A stretch of DNA of 64,000 nt from Hyphomicrobiales bacterium (GTDB lineage Bacteria; Pseudomonadota; Alphaproteobacteria; Rhizobiales; Rhizobiaceae). Positions 17,592 through 27,072 of this stretch are shown here, one piece after another (within the stretch, counting starts at the first letter, position 1; each line of letters starts with the position of its first letter). The stretch covers positions 176,014-240,013 of the forward strand of contig UCCA01000005.1 of assembly GCA_900470805.1 (NCBI GenBank), written 5' to 3'. Below the pieces are notes generated by a model. That model saw only the letters and a program-made list of their open reading frames with translations. It was not told the DNA's origin and did not search any database. Made by a program: the position numbers and the translations under genes.

Positions 17592-20237
17592 ATGTCCGAC
17601 AACCTTTCTAAGTATCGTTCCAAACGGGACTTCAACAAAACGGCTGAACCTAGCGGTGAAGCGACTGTAAAGCCGTCCAAACGGCGCCGCTTCGTCATTC
17701 AGAAGCACGACGCGACCCGCCTTCACTACGATCTCCGGCTTGAACTTGATGGGGTCTTCAAATCTTGGGCAGTCACGAAGGGGCCATCGCTAGATCCGGG
17801 CGACAAACGATTGGCGGTCGAAGTCGAAGACCACCCGCTCGATTACGGTGATTTCGAGGGCACTATTCCGAAGGGCCAGTATGGCGGTGGGACAGTCATG
17901 CTCTGGGATCGGGGCTATTGGGCGCCGGAGGGAAACAAGGCGCCGGAGGAGGCGCTCGCCAAGGGGGACTTCAAGTTCACGCTCGAAGGCAGCCGACTGC
18001 ACGGCAGCTTTGTCCTCGTCCGTATGCGTGGAAAGGAGGACGAGAAACGTACAAACTGGCTCCTGATCAAGCATCATGATGACTATTCAGTCGAATGCGA
18101 CGGCGCATCGGTGCTCGAAGATAACGACACATCTGTCGCATCAGGCCGCACGATGGACGCGATCGCGTCTGGAAAGGGTCGGAAACCGAAGCCCTTCATG
18201 ACGGCTGGAGTTGCCATTGAGGCCGATGCTGTCTGGGACAGCAGCGAAGGACTAGCCGCAGAAGAGCGCAAGGCTGGATCGAAGTCGCCCAAGAAAGTTG
18301 AGAAAAAGGCGTCTTCGTCAGGAATGCCGAGTTTCATCGAGCCGCAACTTTGCGAGAGTCTTGAGCGCCCGCCATCGGCCAAAGGCTGGATTCACGAGAT
18401 CAAGTTTGATGGGTACCGCATCCAAATGCGCATCGACGACGGCGATGTCTCCCTAAAAACTCGTAAAGGCCTGGACTGGACTGCGAAGTACCCGGCAATT
18501 GCCAAGTCTGGGGCAAACGTCGCTAACGCGATCATCGACGGCGAGATTTGCGCTCTCGATGAAAATGGCGCTCCGGATTTCGCGGCGCTTCAGGCAGCGC
18601 TCTCCGAAGGGAGGACCGACGATCTGGTCTTTTTCGCCTTCGATTTGATGTTCGAAGGAACTGAAGACCTGCGAGACCTGCCGCTGACCGACCGGAAACA
18701 ACGGCTATCGACCTTGCTGTCTTCTGCAGGTGAAGACCCGCATCTTCGCTTCGTCGAACACTTCGAGACCGGTGGGGATGCCGTATTGAAATCTGCCTGC
18801 AAGTTGTCGCTCGAGGGCATTGTCTCCAAGCAGTCCGATGCGACCTATCAGTCGGGCCGGACGAAAACGTGGGCGAAATCGAAGTGCAGGGCAGGGCATG
18901 AGGTTGTCATCGGCGCCTACGCCACGACAAACGGGCGATTTCGGTCCTTGCTGGTCGGTGTCAATCGCGGCAATCACTTCGTCTATGTTGGTCGAGTTGG
19001 TACAGGATATGGGGGCAGCGTTGTCGACAAGCTGCTACCGCGCCTTGAGGAGCTGAAGTCGTCAAAATCCCCGTTCACCGGCATTGGCGCTCCTAAGAAA
19101 ACCGACGACATCGTTTGGCTGAGGCCGGATCTGGTCGCCGAAATTCAATTCGCCGGTTGGACCGCCGATGGACAGGTTCGCCAAGCATCCTTCAAAGGGT
19201 TGCGAGAAGATAAGCCTGCTGGCGAGGTCGAGGCAGAAAAGCCCGCCAAGCCCGCGGCAGTGGATGTGCCTGACCCCGCGACGGACGAACCAAAGCCGAC
19301 GAAACCTACGAAATTTCGGAAGGGGGCGAAGGTCGACGTCATGGGAGTGCTTATCTCCAGCCCGGACAAACCGTTGTGGCCGGATGCACTCGACAACGAG
19401 CGGGTCACTAAAGTGGATCTGGCACACTATTATGAGGCCGTTGGCCTGTGGCTCATCGACCACATCAAGGGTCGGCCATGCTCCATAATCCGCACACCCG
19501 ATGGCATCGGTGGTGAGCAGTTTTTCCAGCGGCACGCGATGCAGGGTTCGTCCAACCTCATCGAGCAGGTGAAGGTCAGCGGCGACAAACAACCTTACCT
19601 GCAGGTCGACCGCGTCGAAGGGCTTGCCGCCATCGCGCAGATCGGCGGCACCGAACTCCATCCCTGGAATTGCGAGCCAAACCAGCCCGAAGTACCGGGA
19701 CGATTGGTCTTTGACCTTGATCCCGGTCCCGATGTGGACTTCGACACTGTTATCGAGGGTGCGCGTGAAATCCGCGACAGGCTTGAGGAGCTTGGTCTTG
19801 TCAGCTTTTGCAAGACGACAGGGGGCAAAGGGCTTCATGTGGTGACCCCCTTGCTGGTGCCAAAGGGAAAGAAGCTCTCCTGGGATGAAGGGAAGGCGTT
19901 CGCTCATGACGTCTGCCAAGAGATGGCCCGGGACAAGCCCGACCTTTATCTGATCAAAATGACCAAGAGCCTTCGGAACGGCCGCATCTTCCTTGACTAT
20001 CTCCGGAACGACCGAACATCGACGGCTGTCGCACCCCTATCTCCAAGGGCAAGACCTGGCGCCACGGTCTCCATGCCCCTCAACTGGACGCAGGTTAAGG
20101 CGGGGCTAGATCCGAAGCGTTTCACCATCCGGACGGTGCCAGACCTGCTGAAGAACAGCACCGCTTGGCAGGACTACTGCGACGGGCAGCGTTCGTTGGA
20201 ACAAGCAATCAACCGCTTGAACAAAAGAGGAAAGTAG
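17592..20237 (+). CDS. ligD: Multifunctional ATP-dependent DNA ligase LigD
   Basis: LigD repairs double-strand breaks by bacterial non-homologous end joining. The 881 residues show all three domains in the PE-Lig-Pol order: 3'-phosphoesterase ([16 protein letters not shown] from about residue 39, [10 protein letters not shown]), ATP-dependent ligase with the adenylated lysine K271 in EIKFDGYR and WAKSKC near the OB fold, and primase-polymerase ([12 protein letters not shown] near residue 710, TGGKGLHVV). The start at 17592 follows GGGGAAAT. No Ku gene is visible in the window, so a Ku partner must be encoded elsewhere. The full-length frame appears intact. Confidence 0.96.
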   Translation: MSDNLSKYRSKRDFNKTAEPSGEATVKPSKRRRFVIQKHDATRLHYDLRLELDGVFKSWAVTKGPSLDPGDKRLAVEVEDHPLDYGDFEGTIPKGQYGGGTVMLWDRGYWAPEGNKAPEEALAKGDFKFTLEGSRLHGSFVLVRMRGKEDEKRTNWLLIKHHDDYSVECDGASVLEDNDTSVASGRTMDAIASGKGRKPKPFMTAGVAIEADAVWDSSEGLAAEERKAGSKSPKKVEKKASSSGMPSFIEPQLCESLERPPSAKGWIHEIKFDGYRIQMRIDDGDVSLKTRKGLDWTAKYPAIAKSGANVANAIIDGEICALDENGAPDFAALQAALSEGRTDDLVFFAFDLMFEGTEDLRDLPLTDRKQRLSTLLSSAGEDPHLRFVEHFETGGDAVLKSACKLSLEGIVSKQSDATYQSGRTKTWAKSKCRAGHEVVIGAYATTNGRFRSLLVGVNRGNHFVYVGRVGTGYGGSVVDKLLPRLEELKSSKSPFTGIGAPKKTDDIVWLRPDLVAEIQFAGWTADGQVRQASFKGLREDKPAGEVEAEKPAKPAAVDVPDPATDEPKPTKPTKFRKGAKVDVMGVLISSPDKPLWPDALDNERVTKVDLAHYYEAVGLWLIDHIKGRPCSIIRTPDGIGGEQFFQRHAMQGSSNLIEQVKVSGDKQPYLQVDRVEGLAAIAQIGGTELHPWNCEPNQPEVPGRLVFDLDPGPDVDFDTVIEGAREIRDRLEELGLVSFCKTTGGKGLHVVTPLLVPKGKKLSWDEGKAFAHDVCQEMARDKPDLYLIKMTKSLRNGRIFLDYLRNDRTSTAVAPLSPRARPGATVSMPLNWTQVKAGLDPKRFTIRTVPDLLKNSTAWQDYCDGQRSLEQAINRLNKRGK

Positions 20238-20334
20238 GCGTCACATGATGGAGACCCCCGTCGTTCAAGAACTCGTGACCATCCTCGAACTTCCTCGAAT
20301 CCGAACTAAGTTGTTGCTTATGAAGGAGGATCAC

Positions 20335-20715
20335 ATGCGGGTTTTGATAGTCGAGGATGAAGCGCTCATTGCGATGGAGCTTGAACGGATCGTGACGGAA
20401 GCAGGGCATAAAACAATTGGCCCCGTCGCAACCGTGGAGCAGGCACTTGCTCACGCGCCGCGCATCGATGCGGCGTTGGTTGATCTCGGCCTCGCCGATG
20501 GCATGAGCGGCGCAGCACTGGCGCGTCGATTGATAGATCGCTATGGAATAACAGTTATTTTTGTCACAGGGAGCCCGGGGGACGTCGGCCACGGCCTTGA
20601 TGGCGCAGTCGACGTGATCGGGAAGCCGTTTTCGGACGAGCGAATTCAGCAAGGCCTGGCAAAGGCAAATGCCGCATCGGAGGGGCGGGCGTTGAACGTC
20701 GCGGCAGATTGGTGA
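20335..20715 (+). CDS. Stand-alone receiver-domain response regulator
   Basis: 126 residues from ATG 20335, placed behind a near-perfect AAGGAGGAT site. The single CheY-like receiver domain has the acidic pair in VEDEAL, a phospho-acceptor aspartate in AALVDLGLADG, the switch Thr in VTGSPG and the lysine in GKPF. There is no output domain, so it is likely a phosphate sink or protein-binding regulator, as commonly paired with HWE/HisKA2 kinases. The broken HWE kinase at 39205 is a possible former partner, by inference only. Confidence 0.9.
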   Translation: MRVLIVEDEALIAMELERIVTEAGHKTIGPVATVEQALAHAPRIDAALVDLGLADGMSGAALARRLIDRYGITVIFVTGSPGDVGHGLDGAVDVIGKPFSDERIQQGLAKANAASEGRALNVAADW

Positions 20716-20897
20716 ACTCGAATATCTCTTGGTAGATTGATCGGCCAATCGGGATTCCGCGTCGGAGGCCAGCCCGTTGTCCCGTGGCATTCCGCCCGTT
20801 GATCGCTTTTGCGGTTAAAGTCCAAGGGTCGTTCTCGGTTGCTGAGGTGGTAACTGCTCGGGAGTGACAGTGCTCTTGCCGAAGGGAGGGCGGTCCA

Positions 20898-21065
20898 ATG
20901 CTCCAACCCCTAATTTCCCTGTCAGACCACGAGATAGAGCTTGTCACTGAGACAGTTCGGGAATGGTATCGCTTGAACCATTGTGAAATCGATAGCAGCG
21001 ATGGGCGGCGAGCCATTGCGATCGCCACAGACGTTGTCCAGTCTAAGCTCGATCAGAGCTTCTGA
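20898..21065 (+). CDS. Small hypothetical protein, 55 aa
   Basis: ATG 20898 follows GAAGGGAGGG at suitable distance and opens 55 codons to TGA 21063-21065: MLQPLISLSDHEIELVTETV then a helix REWYRLNHCEIDSSDGRRA and a C-terminal helix. The composition and strong ribosome site support a real gene. It is all-helical and soluble; function unknown. It lies between the response regulator and a Crp-type regulator in the same direction. Confidence 0.62.
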   Translation: MLQPLISLSDHEIELVTETVREWYRLNHCEIDSSDGRRAIAIATDVVQSKLDQSF

Positions 21066-21181
21066 TTTCCGAACTTTCGTCGAGGCTCACGGACCAGGTT
21101 CATTTCTTGCGCGAAGATCTGGTACGGATACAGTTTCAGGTTGGGCATGAGATCCCGACTGCCCAACCATCGGGGGATGCA

Positions 21182-21898
21182 ATGACCTTACCAGTGCAGT
21201 CGAACGTCAAGAACAAGCTCCTCACAATGCTTCCGGCTGACGATTTTCGCCAAATTGCTCCTGAACTTACCTATGTCGATCTTCGGCGCGGCACCGTATT
21301 AGCCAGTGTAGGTGATCCCATTGAGCATGTTTACTTTTTGGCTTCTGGAATTGGCTCGTTAGTCACGACTACGCCATCAGGACTACAAGCGGAGTCCGGG
21401 ATTTTCGGATACGACGGGTATTTGCCAACGACCGCAATGGCGGATGTAGAACTGAGTTCCCACGACATATCGGTCCAGCTTCCCGGCGGCGCATATCAGA
21501 TGACTTACAACAGCTTTCGGAAATGGATGGATACAAACCGGAGTTTTTCAAAAGTTGTGCTACGCTCGATCGAGGCGTTTTCGATCCAGCTTGCCCACAC
21601 GGCCGTCTCAAATGCGGTTCACGATGTGGACCAGAGGCTGGCGAGGTGGCTTTTGATGTGTCACGATCGAGTTTCCGGAAATGAGATTGCTATCACGCAT
21701 CTTTTCATATCGCGAATGCTCGCTGTCCGAAGGCCAAGCGTAACGACCTCTCTCCAGACCCTTGAGGGAAACGGATTCATCAAATCAGAACGTAGCTTGA
21801 TTACCATCAGGAACCGACCCGCGCTTCAGGAGTTTGCCAGTGACGCATATGGAAGACCCGAACGCGAGTATCAGCGTCTGATGAGCGACCTATTTTAG
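21182..21898 (+). CDS. Crp/Fnr-family transcription regulator
   Basis: 238 residues from ATG 21182 (GGGGGA site). An N-terminal cyclic-nucleotide-type beta-barrel (residues about 10-130, RRGTVLASVGDPIEHVYFLASG) is followed by a dimer helix and a winged HTH (FISRMLAVRRPSVTTSLQTLEGNGFI). No Fe-S cysteine cluster is present, so it is not an oxygen-sensing FNR. The RLARWLLMCHDR motif is shared with the regulator at 38310-39035 and the relic at 22185-22650, so three members of one subfamily occur in the window. Its ligand is unknown. Confidence 0.9.
   Translation: MTLPVQSNVKNKLLTMLPADDFRQIAPELTYVDLRRGTVLASVGDPIEHVYFLASGIGSLVTTTPSGLQAESGIFGYDGYLPTTAMADVELSSHDISVQLPGGAYQMTYNSFRKWMDTNRSFSKVVLRSIEAFSIQLAHTAVSNAVHDVDQRLARWLLMCHDRVSGNEIAITHLFISRMLAVRRPSVTTSLQTLEGNGFIKSERSLITIRNRPALQEFASDAYGRPEREYQRLMSDLF
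21810..21834 (+). promoter_or_regulatory. EcfG-type promoter ahead of DUF6894 gene
   Basis: GGAAC 21810-21814, 17 bases, GTT 21832-21834, inside the 3' end of the Crp-type gene and 97 bases upstream of 21931. It could separately express the DUF6894 gene. Being intragenic, chance is a fair alternative. Confidence 0.4.
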
Positions 21899-21930
21899 TT
21901 CAACCGTCGTGACTACCGGAGGAAACGAGT

Positions 21931-22176
21931 ATGAACCGTTATTTCTTTCACCTCCGCCATGCCGACGGGACTCTAGCTGACGAAGAGGGTGACGAGTTTG
22001 ACACGTTGGAGCAGGCAAAATCGCACGCGCTTGAAGCGGTGCGCGAACTCCTAGCGGAGCGGATAAAACGTGGAAACACAGTCAACGACGACTTTATGGA
22101 CGCCACCGACGAGGGTGGGCGGGTCTACTTCAGCGTTTCGTTCCTGGAAGTAGTGAAGGCTCAGTTAAACAAGTAG
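21931..22176 (+). CDS. DUF6894-type small protein
   Basis: 81 residues after GGAGGAAACGAGT. MNRYFFHLRHADGTLADEEGDEFDTLEQAKSHA has the typical start of DUF6894 proteins (MxxYFFHL, a D-E-G-x-E stretch, then a helix with LEQA), small alphaproteobacterial proteins of unknown function that often occur in stress loci. A second, frameshifted family member is at 26372-26561. It is probably cotranscribed with the upstream Crp-type regulator or driven by the promoter at 21810. Confidence 0.82.
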   Translation: MNRYFFHLRHADGTLADEEGDEFDTLEQAKSHALEAVRELLAERIKRGNTVNDDFMDATDEGGRVYFSVSFLEVVKAQLNK

Positions 22177-22184
22177 GCCGTTCA

Positions 22185-22650
22185 AAAAGTTGCAGATGAG
22201 CCGTTTGTACTCTTCCCCGGCGCGGCCATAAGCTCCTCCCGCGAAGCCTTCCAAACCTGTTCTGTCCCGGATCGTTATCCGCCCACGCTCAGTTGCGATG
22301 AGCTTCTGCCCTTCAAGCACATGAACTGAAATTGCGACTCTTGGCCTGCGAAAGCGGCGGGCATTCGAGAGATGTAGGAATGCGTTAGCAGGATTTCCCG
22401 GCCGTCAATACGGTCGTGGCACATCAGCAACCAGCGAGCCAACCGTTGGTCCACGACGAAATTTGCGCTTCCGAGAAGAGTGAATGAGACTTGTGTGGCG
22501 AAGCTCTGAACGAACCGGGCGAGCAGGTTCGAAAATCCACGATTTATCGAAAGCAACTTTCCCATCGTTTCCGAGGAAATTCGAAAGCCGTCTCCCGCGA
22601 TTTGTGCTGTTACCTCGTGTACACTCACTGCGCCGCCAACTCAACCTGAA
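22185..22650 (-). pseudogene. Crp/Fnr-family regulator, truncated relic
   Basis: The minus strand contains the second half of a Crp-like regulator: VHEVTAQIAGDGFRISSETMGKLL, FVVDQRLARWLLMCHDRIDGREILLTH, then near 22345 the frame changes and the winged helix continues as ISVHVLEGQKLIATERGRITIRDR down to about 22185. The N-terminal barrel is missing. It is closely related to the intact regulator at 38310-39035 and convergent to the genes at 21182-22176. Confidence 0.82.
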
Positions 22651-23059
22651 GTTGGTGCAAACCCTTCACGACCTATCATACCGGCTTCCGCACGTTGCCC
22701 ATCCGCAGAGGTTGCCTAAGTTGCCTTGCTTTGGCGATCCAATGTCAACGACGGCGTAATGCATCCTGGTGCTCCGCTTGCAAACTAGGTCTGGGAAACC
22801 CAGTCTGTTCCCAAATTTATTGAATATTATTGGCGAATAACGATCGCCAGAGAATTTCAAATACTTTTTATCCAAAGCGTACACACAGATGCACCTCAGA
22901 GCAACACGGGCGCGGCCTGGACATTGATTGATCGGGACCGTGGCGTGTCAGCTGCACGCGACAGGAATGGTGAACACGGCGATTTTCCCGGCTTCTCGCC
23001 ATGGCCAACAAAAAGAGCAGTCGAGCGCCCTACTTGTCCGCCGTGGTTCCGCATATGCG
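22651..23059. other. Intergenic stretch upstream of DUF2171 gene
   Basis: No gene recognised. It contains an AT-rich segment near 22800-22870. The right end leads into the EcfG-type promoter at 23060. Confidence 0.35.
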
Positions 23060-23084
23060 GGAACCAAGCAACTCAGTGAACGTT
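23060..23084 (+). promoter_or_regulatory. EcfG-type promoter of DUF2171 gene
   Basis: GGAAC 23060-23064, 17 bases, GTT 23082-23084 preceded by C, 33 bases before the ATG at 23118. Close placement makes this one of the clearest matches. Confidence 0.75.
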
Positions 23085-23117
23085 GCCATGATGCAATCTT
23101 ACAAAGGAGAAAACACC

Positions 23118-23351
23118 ATGATCTCTGCAGAGCAGGTACGCGAGCATATGGAAGTGATTGGCGCCGATGGTATGCATGTCGGCACGGTCGATCATATGGA
23201 TGGCACGTCTCGGATCAAGCTGACGAAGACAGATTCCGATGATGGCCAGCATCATCTTATCCCGCTGGACTGGGTCGATCATGTCGACGAACACGTACAT
23301 CTGACAAAGAGCGCGGAAGAAGTTCGCACTCAATGGCCGTCTATCAACTAA
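23118..23351 (+). CDS. DUF2171 stress protein
   Basis: 77 residues from ATG 23118 after AAAGGAG. ISAEQVREHMEVIGADGMHVGTVDHMDG followed by KLTKTDSDDGQHHLIPLDWVD matches DUF2171, small PRC-barrel-like proteins common in alphaproteobacterial general-stress regulons. The His/Asp-rich centre could bind metal, but this is inference. An EcfG-type promoter precedes it and a hairpin terminator follows directly, so it is monocistronic. Confidence 0.88.
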   Translation: MISAEQVREHMEVIGADGMHVGTVDHMDGTSRIKLTKTDSDDGQHHLIPLDWVDHVDEHVHLTKSAEEVRTQWPSIN

Positions 23352-23359
23352 CTCGAAAA

Positions 23360-23393
23360 GGAGCCGCTTCCTAACGGCTCCTAAATCTTTCGT
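23360..23393 (+). terminator. Rho-independent terminator after DUF2171 gene
   Basis: AGGAGCC (23360-23366) pairs with GGCTCCT (23377-23383), followed by AAATCTTTCG. It separates the DUF2171 gene from the FAD-protein gene. Confidence 0.65.
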
Positions 23394-23430
23394 TTCGCCC
23401 GGCCGCCCCTCATCTGGAAACACAGCCTTC

Positions 23431-25098
23431 ATGCCACGAGTTGCCATCATCGGATCTGGACCCACCGGAATTTACACGCTCGCCGGATTGATCTCCAGCA
23501 GTGCGCCGTTGTCCATCACGATTTTTGAGGAGACCCCGGACCCAGGGAAGGGCACGCCGTACCATCCGGCAGTCAATGACCGCGCAATGCTGGCAAATAT
23601 CGCGAGCATCGAGCTTCCTCGCATCGAACAGACACTCGTTGAGTGGCTTTCGTCGCGGAGTGACAGTCAGCTTCAAGAGCTGGGCATCGAGAGGTCAGCG
23701 ATTGGCGAACGTGAATTTTACCCTCGCATCGTCTTGGGCGAGTTCCTGGCTGCGCAGTTCTGGTCACTTGTGAACCGGGGGCTCTCACTCGGCCACTCAA
23801 TAGATGTGAAAGGCAGCCACCGTATTCTCGATATCAAGCTTGGCCAGGATGCAATTTCACTCAAGTTCAAGAAGCGCGGCGGGGACGATGCCGCGATGTC
23901 CTTCGACCACGTCGTCATGGCCACAGGTCACGATTGGCCCGAGAATACGGAATCGTCACCTGGCTATTTCGTGTCGCCATGGCCTGCAGCGGCGATCAAG
24001 AGGATTGGCGCCGTCAAGGTTGGTGTTCTCGGCACCTCGCTTAGTGGCATCGACGCGGTCGTTTCCGTCGCCACCGCCCATGGCATGTTCCTTCGTGAAG
24101 ATGATGGGACCTTGCGATATGAGCCTCAACCCTCAAGCACCGGCTTTGATACTACCATGATGTCTCGTAAGGGTTTGTTGCCCGAGGCTGACTTCTATTG
24201 CCCGATCCCTTACGAGCCTCTCCTTTTTTGCACTGAAGAGGCCGTACAGCTGCTGATTGAGCATAAGCGCGAACGGCTTCTCGACGAGGTGTTTGAGTTG
24301 TTCCAGCAAGAGCTTGCCGCAGCCGATCCTGACTACGCGGCAAGCACCGGGCTTGCGCTGGCATCGGTTGAGGACATTGCCGAGCGCTACTTCCGCGCCC
24401 GACAGGATGCAGATCCGTTTGTTTGGGCAGCACAGAACCTGGCTGAAGCCAAGAAAAACAAAGCGGAGCGGAGAACAGTTGGGTGGCGATATGCGATCCT
24501 CCGCATGCATGAAGTGATCGCTCTCGCAATCCCCCGTTTGAATGACCGCGATCTGAAGCGATTTCACAAGCACTTCAAGACCGTTTTCGTGGATGACTAC
24601 GCAACGGTTCCGCACGAATCGGTCGAACGGCTTCTTGCCTTGCATCAAGCGGGCAAGCTTCGTGTGAGAGCCCTAGGCGACGACTACGAGATTGAACAAG
24701 ATGGTGACGAGCCAGGGGCGATTGTGATTGTGGACGGCGATAAAACCAGGTTCGGCGCCTTCATCGATGCCACCGGGCAGCATGCGCTTTCCGCCTCCGA
24801 TCTTCCATTTCCTAGCCTTCGCCAGCCCGGCGCGATCAAGGAAGCCAAGACCCGAAAGGCTGACTTCGACGCGAAGGACGAGACTCGACGGACGGGCGGC
24901 ATTGAGATTGACGACAATTTTCGCCCACGCCTGGAAGCAGGTTTGTCCAACAATCTCTACTGCGTGTCAGTACCGTTCCTGCTTCACAAGATGCCGTTCG
25001 TCCAAGGCATTACCAGCGCTCACGAAATGGGGACTACGGTGGCGGCGGCGATCATCGATGCCGTGAGGGATTCGGATCTACTCGTGCACTCAGGGTAA
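23431..25098 (+). CDS. FAD/NAD(P)-binding protein (HI0933/PF13454-like)
   Basis: 555 residues. The N-terminus carries an FAD-binding dinucleotide fold (RVAIIGSGPTGIYTLAGL), then EETPDPGKGTPYHP typical of the FAD_NAD(P)_binding PF13454 group. A second nucleotide-binding motif KVGVLGTSLSGIDAV appears near residue 195, and ATG-like motif FDHVVMATGHDWP ends the first domain. It is a flavoprotein oxidoreductase or monooxygenase of unknown substrate. It is convergent with the MOSC gene, only 3 bases apart. Confidence 0.85.
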   Translation: MPRVAIIGSGPTGIYTLAGLISSSAPLSITIFEETPDPGKGTPYHPAVNDRAMLANIASIELPRIEQTLVEWLSSRSDSQLQELGIERSAIGEREFYPRIVLGEFLAAQFWSLVNRGLSLGHSIDVKGSHRILDIKLGQDAISLKFKKRGGDDAAMSFDHVVMATGHDWPENTESSPGYFVSPWPAAAIKRIGAVKVGVLGTSLSGIDAVVSVATAHGMFLREDDGTLRYEPQPSSTGFDTTMMSRKGLLPEADFYCPIPYEPLLFCTEEAVQLLIEHKRERLLDEVFELFQQELAAADPDYAASTGLALASVEDIAERYFRARQDADPFVWAAQNLAEAKKNKAERRTVGWRYAILRMHEVIALAIPRLNDRDLKRFHKHFKTVFVDDYATVPHESVERLLALHQAGKLRVRALGDDYEIEQDGDEPGAIVIVDGDKTRFGAFIDATGQHALSASDLPFPSLRQPGAIKEAKTRKADFDAKDETRRTGGIEIDDNFRPRLEAGLSNNLYCVSVPFLLHKMPFVQGITSAHEMGTTVAAAIIDAVRDSDLLVHSG

Positions 25099-25101
25099 CG
25101 C

Positions 25102-25830
25102 TCATTCGACAAATAGGCTGTCTCCAACGGAAATGACGCCCGCGGAGCCAACGTCGGCATAAACACCGAGACACCGCTGGCGGCTCCTGACGATCGTACG
25201 GAGGATTTCCGGGTCTTCGGGTAGGTCTGCCTGCGCGACCATGGTCATACCGCAACGTTTGGTTCTCTCAGTGACCCTACCACGATACTCAGCGATGACG
25301 ATTTGCTTGCCTATCCAGTTGCTCTCGTCTGAGCTGGTGTTCACGACAACATTCGGGCGGAATCGTTGAACGTTCACGACCGCCTGTGGCAGGGAGTTGG
25401 ACAAGTCGGAAAGCGACCTCGTTGAAAGCAAATGGAGAGGGCTCGCGGCATAGCGAGGGTACAGGGTGACTTCCCCCGCGTTCGTCGAGAGAATGCTCCC
25501 AACGCGCCGTATTGCACAGCGAAAATCGAAATGAGCTGACAGCGCAGCGTCCAAAGTGGGATCGTCGATCCCGATGGTCCAACTGCTGGATGAGACTATG
25601 ACGTTGCCGTCGTCGATACGGGCATCAAGCTCCAGCGCTGGGCGCCAGCGGGCGATCTTTTCCGGTGCAGCTATATCTCCCGAGACGAGGTCGACGAGGA
25701 GATGACTACGATCTCCTCCAACGCCATTAATCCCGACAGCTAGCGTGTTGACGCGTTCTCCGCGCAGCGAACTAACTGGATAGCGCCACAGCGCCTGAAC
25801 TGTCGCCCCGGCCTCTATCGGGTCGCTCCC
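25102..25830 (-). pseudogene. MOSC-domain protein without a start codon
   Basis: The C-terminal MOSC domain (RFRPNVVVNTSS, ERTKRCGMTMVAQADLPEDPEILRTI, CLGVYADV) with its conserved cysteine is intact and in frame with an N-terminal MOSC_N beta barrel (QALWRYPVSSLRGERVN, GGDRSHLLVD). However, no ATG, GTG or TTG occurs in this frame before codon 25554, which lies in the middle of the protein. The 5' end abuts the stop of the ElaB-like gene at 25815. The start has probably been lost. MOSC proteins handle molybdenum cofactor-bound sulfur or N-hydroxylated substrates. Confidence 0.72.
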
Positions 25831-26261
25831 CAGATCCAGGCGATTGCCGCAACAACACTGACCGCAGTGAGCGGTCCTTCCCTGACGAGGTCTTCGATGC
25901 TTTGGATAACTGACTTGACTTCAGCCTTCCCAACCGCAACGGCACCACTTGCGACCTCGGAAGCTTGTTCCGACAGGCGGGATGCGTCGCGGCGGAGGGA
26001 GTGAACATGGCTTTGATGAGTAGCGCCATCCAGGTCCCCGGTCGACCTCAGGGCTTCCTCGACAAGCGCATATCCATCACGTTCGCCCGGGTGTTTGGCA
26101 TCAATGGAACTAGCGACGGATGTCTGGGTCGCCGATACGGGATCGGAGGCGGGGAAGGTGGCTTCGAGCCCCTGATCAAGAGCGTCTGGATCTGTATTTC
26201 GTTGCCGTGCCTTCTCTGCATCTAAGGACTGGACTGCGGGCGATTTGCCAGAATCTTCCAT
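25815..26261 (-). CDS. ElaB/YqjD-like membrane-anchored protein with FPASDP motif
   Basis: 148 residues after AGGAGGAAAAC. The N-terminal part contains LDQGLEATFPASDPVSATQ, a motif shared with the tail of the oxidoreductase at 7964-8998. The middle is a long amphipathic helix (SRLSEQASEVASGAVAVGKAEV), and the C-terminus is a membrane anchor (PLTAVSVVAAIAWIWG). This order resembles ElaB/YqjD/DUF883 proteins, which tie ribosomes to the inner membrane in stationary phase. An EcfG-type promoter lies 24 bases upstream of the start. Confidence 0.8.
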   Translation of the reverse strand: MEDSGKSPAVQSLDAEKARQRNTDPDALDQGLEATFPASDPVSATQTSVASSIDAKHPGERDGYALVEEALRSTGDLDGATHQSHVHSLRRDASRLSEQASEVASGAVAVGKAEVKSVIQSIEDLVREGPLTAVSVVAAIAWIWGATR

Positions 26262-26284
26262 GTTTTCCTCCTGTCAGATTGGGG

Positions 26285-26309
26285 AACACTGAACTGCGCT
26301 TTCAGTTCC
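26285..26309 (-). promoter_or_regulatory. EcfG-type promoter of ElaB-like gene
   Basis: Minus-strand GGAAC (26309-26305), 17 bases, GTT (26287-26285), 24 bases before the ATG at 26261. Confidence 0.7.
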
Positions 26310-26371
26310 TGCGCGATGTTAAGTCGTGAGGGGTAAGTGGTTTTCCGCTCCCCCCGAGATTCACTGGTTCG

Positions 26372-26561
26372 CTAGGTTCTCTTCGCGATTTCGTCTGTCA
26401 TTTGCAATTCGACAAGTTGCAATTTATCAGCGTCGAAAATTTCGACAGACATCATGTTCCTTAGCATTGGACCGAGCGTCGTCGAACGTGTCGCAATCGT
26501 GCTCAAGCTCGGTGGCGTTTGCGCCTGTCCCATCAAGGAGCTGGAAAAGATATCTTGGCAT
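26372..26561 (-). pseudogene. DUF6894-type protein, frameshifted
   Basis: From ATG 26561 the frame starts MPRYLFQLLDGTGANATELEHDCDTFDDARSNAKE, a DUF6894-like N-terminus. Near 26455 the sequence MMSVEIFDADKLQLVELQMTDEIAKRT continues one frame over to the stop at 26372. A single-base frameshift explains this. It is a paralogue of the intact gene at 21931-22176. Confidence 0.65.
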
Positions 26562-26775
26562 ATCTGCCTCACAAGATGATATCGGCGGCAATGGCCTCAA
26601 AAGCTGGCTTGCGCCGCTGGCTGCCATCAGGAGATCCTGTTCGACGGACGAAGGTCCAAATGGTCTGAACAGATCTTCGGCAACTTGAATCTCCACCGTA
26701 CTTTGCCCGAAACTGTTCGAGAGAATATGGCTTGCGCCTCAGGGATTTTGCACGCTCGAACACGATGTCACTCAT
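26562..26775 (-). pseudogene. Small helical protein, frameshifted
   Basis: ATG 26775 opens MSDIVFERAKSLRRKPYSLEQFRAKYGG and then changes frame near 26700, continuing as EIQVAEDLFRPFGPSSVEQDLLMAA. The joined sequence reads like one small rhizobial protein of about 60 residues. The second frame runs on without a stop into the DUF6894 relic, so the two relics are adjacent and probably formed an operon. Confidence 0.5.
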
Positions 26776-27039
26776 CAGCAGCCTCCTTGGTTTGGCGGCA
26801 AAATGCGTTTGCCGGGAATTTGTTCCGGTGACGACATAAAGAGGCAAGTCAGAGGAGGGTCGATCATGGATCTAGGCGGGTATGAGGCTTTCGATTGCCG
26901 TTACTCCCCGCAAACGGCTCTGTACGCAGGCGTACAAAATCTGCTGCCAGAGAGCATCTGGGTTTTCCGAGAAACCGCGACAATTTAGCATGTTGCTGGG
27001 GCAGGACCTTGCCGCGTGAGTTATGCTCGGACCCTTTTT

Positions 27040-27064
27040 GGAACGAAACCATGCGTTCAGAGTT
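27040..27064 (+). promoter_or_regulatory. EcfG-type promoter of topoisomerase IB gene
   Basis: GGAAC 27040-27044, 17 bases, GTT 27062-27064. The likely start codon at 27073 is only 8 bases after GTT, so the mRNA would be leaderless or nearly so. Confidence 0.6.
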
Positions 27065-27072
27065 ACCGCGAA

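Noticed and set aside
19062..19919. 285-codon minus-strand frame
   Set aside because: Entirely antisense to the conserved LigD ligase-polymerase region; a GC-rich shadow.
20564..21028. 154-codon minus-strand frame
   Set aside because: Arg/Ser-rich shadow of the response regulator and the 55-residue gene at 20898.
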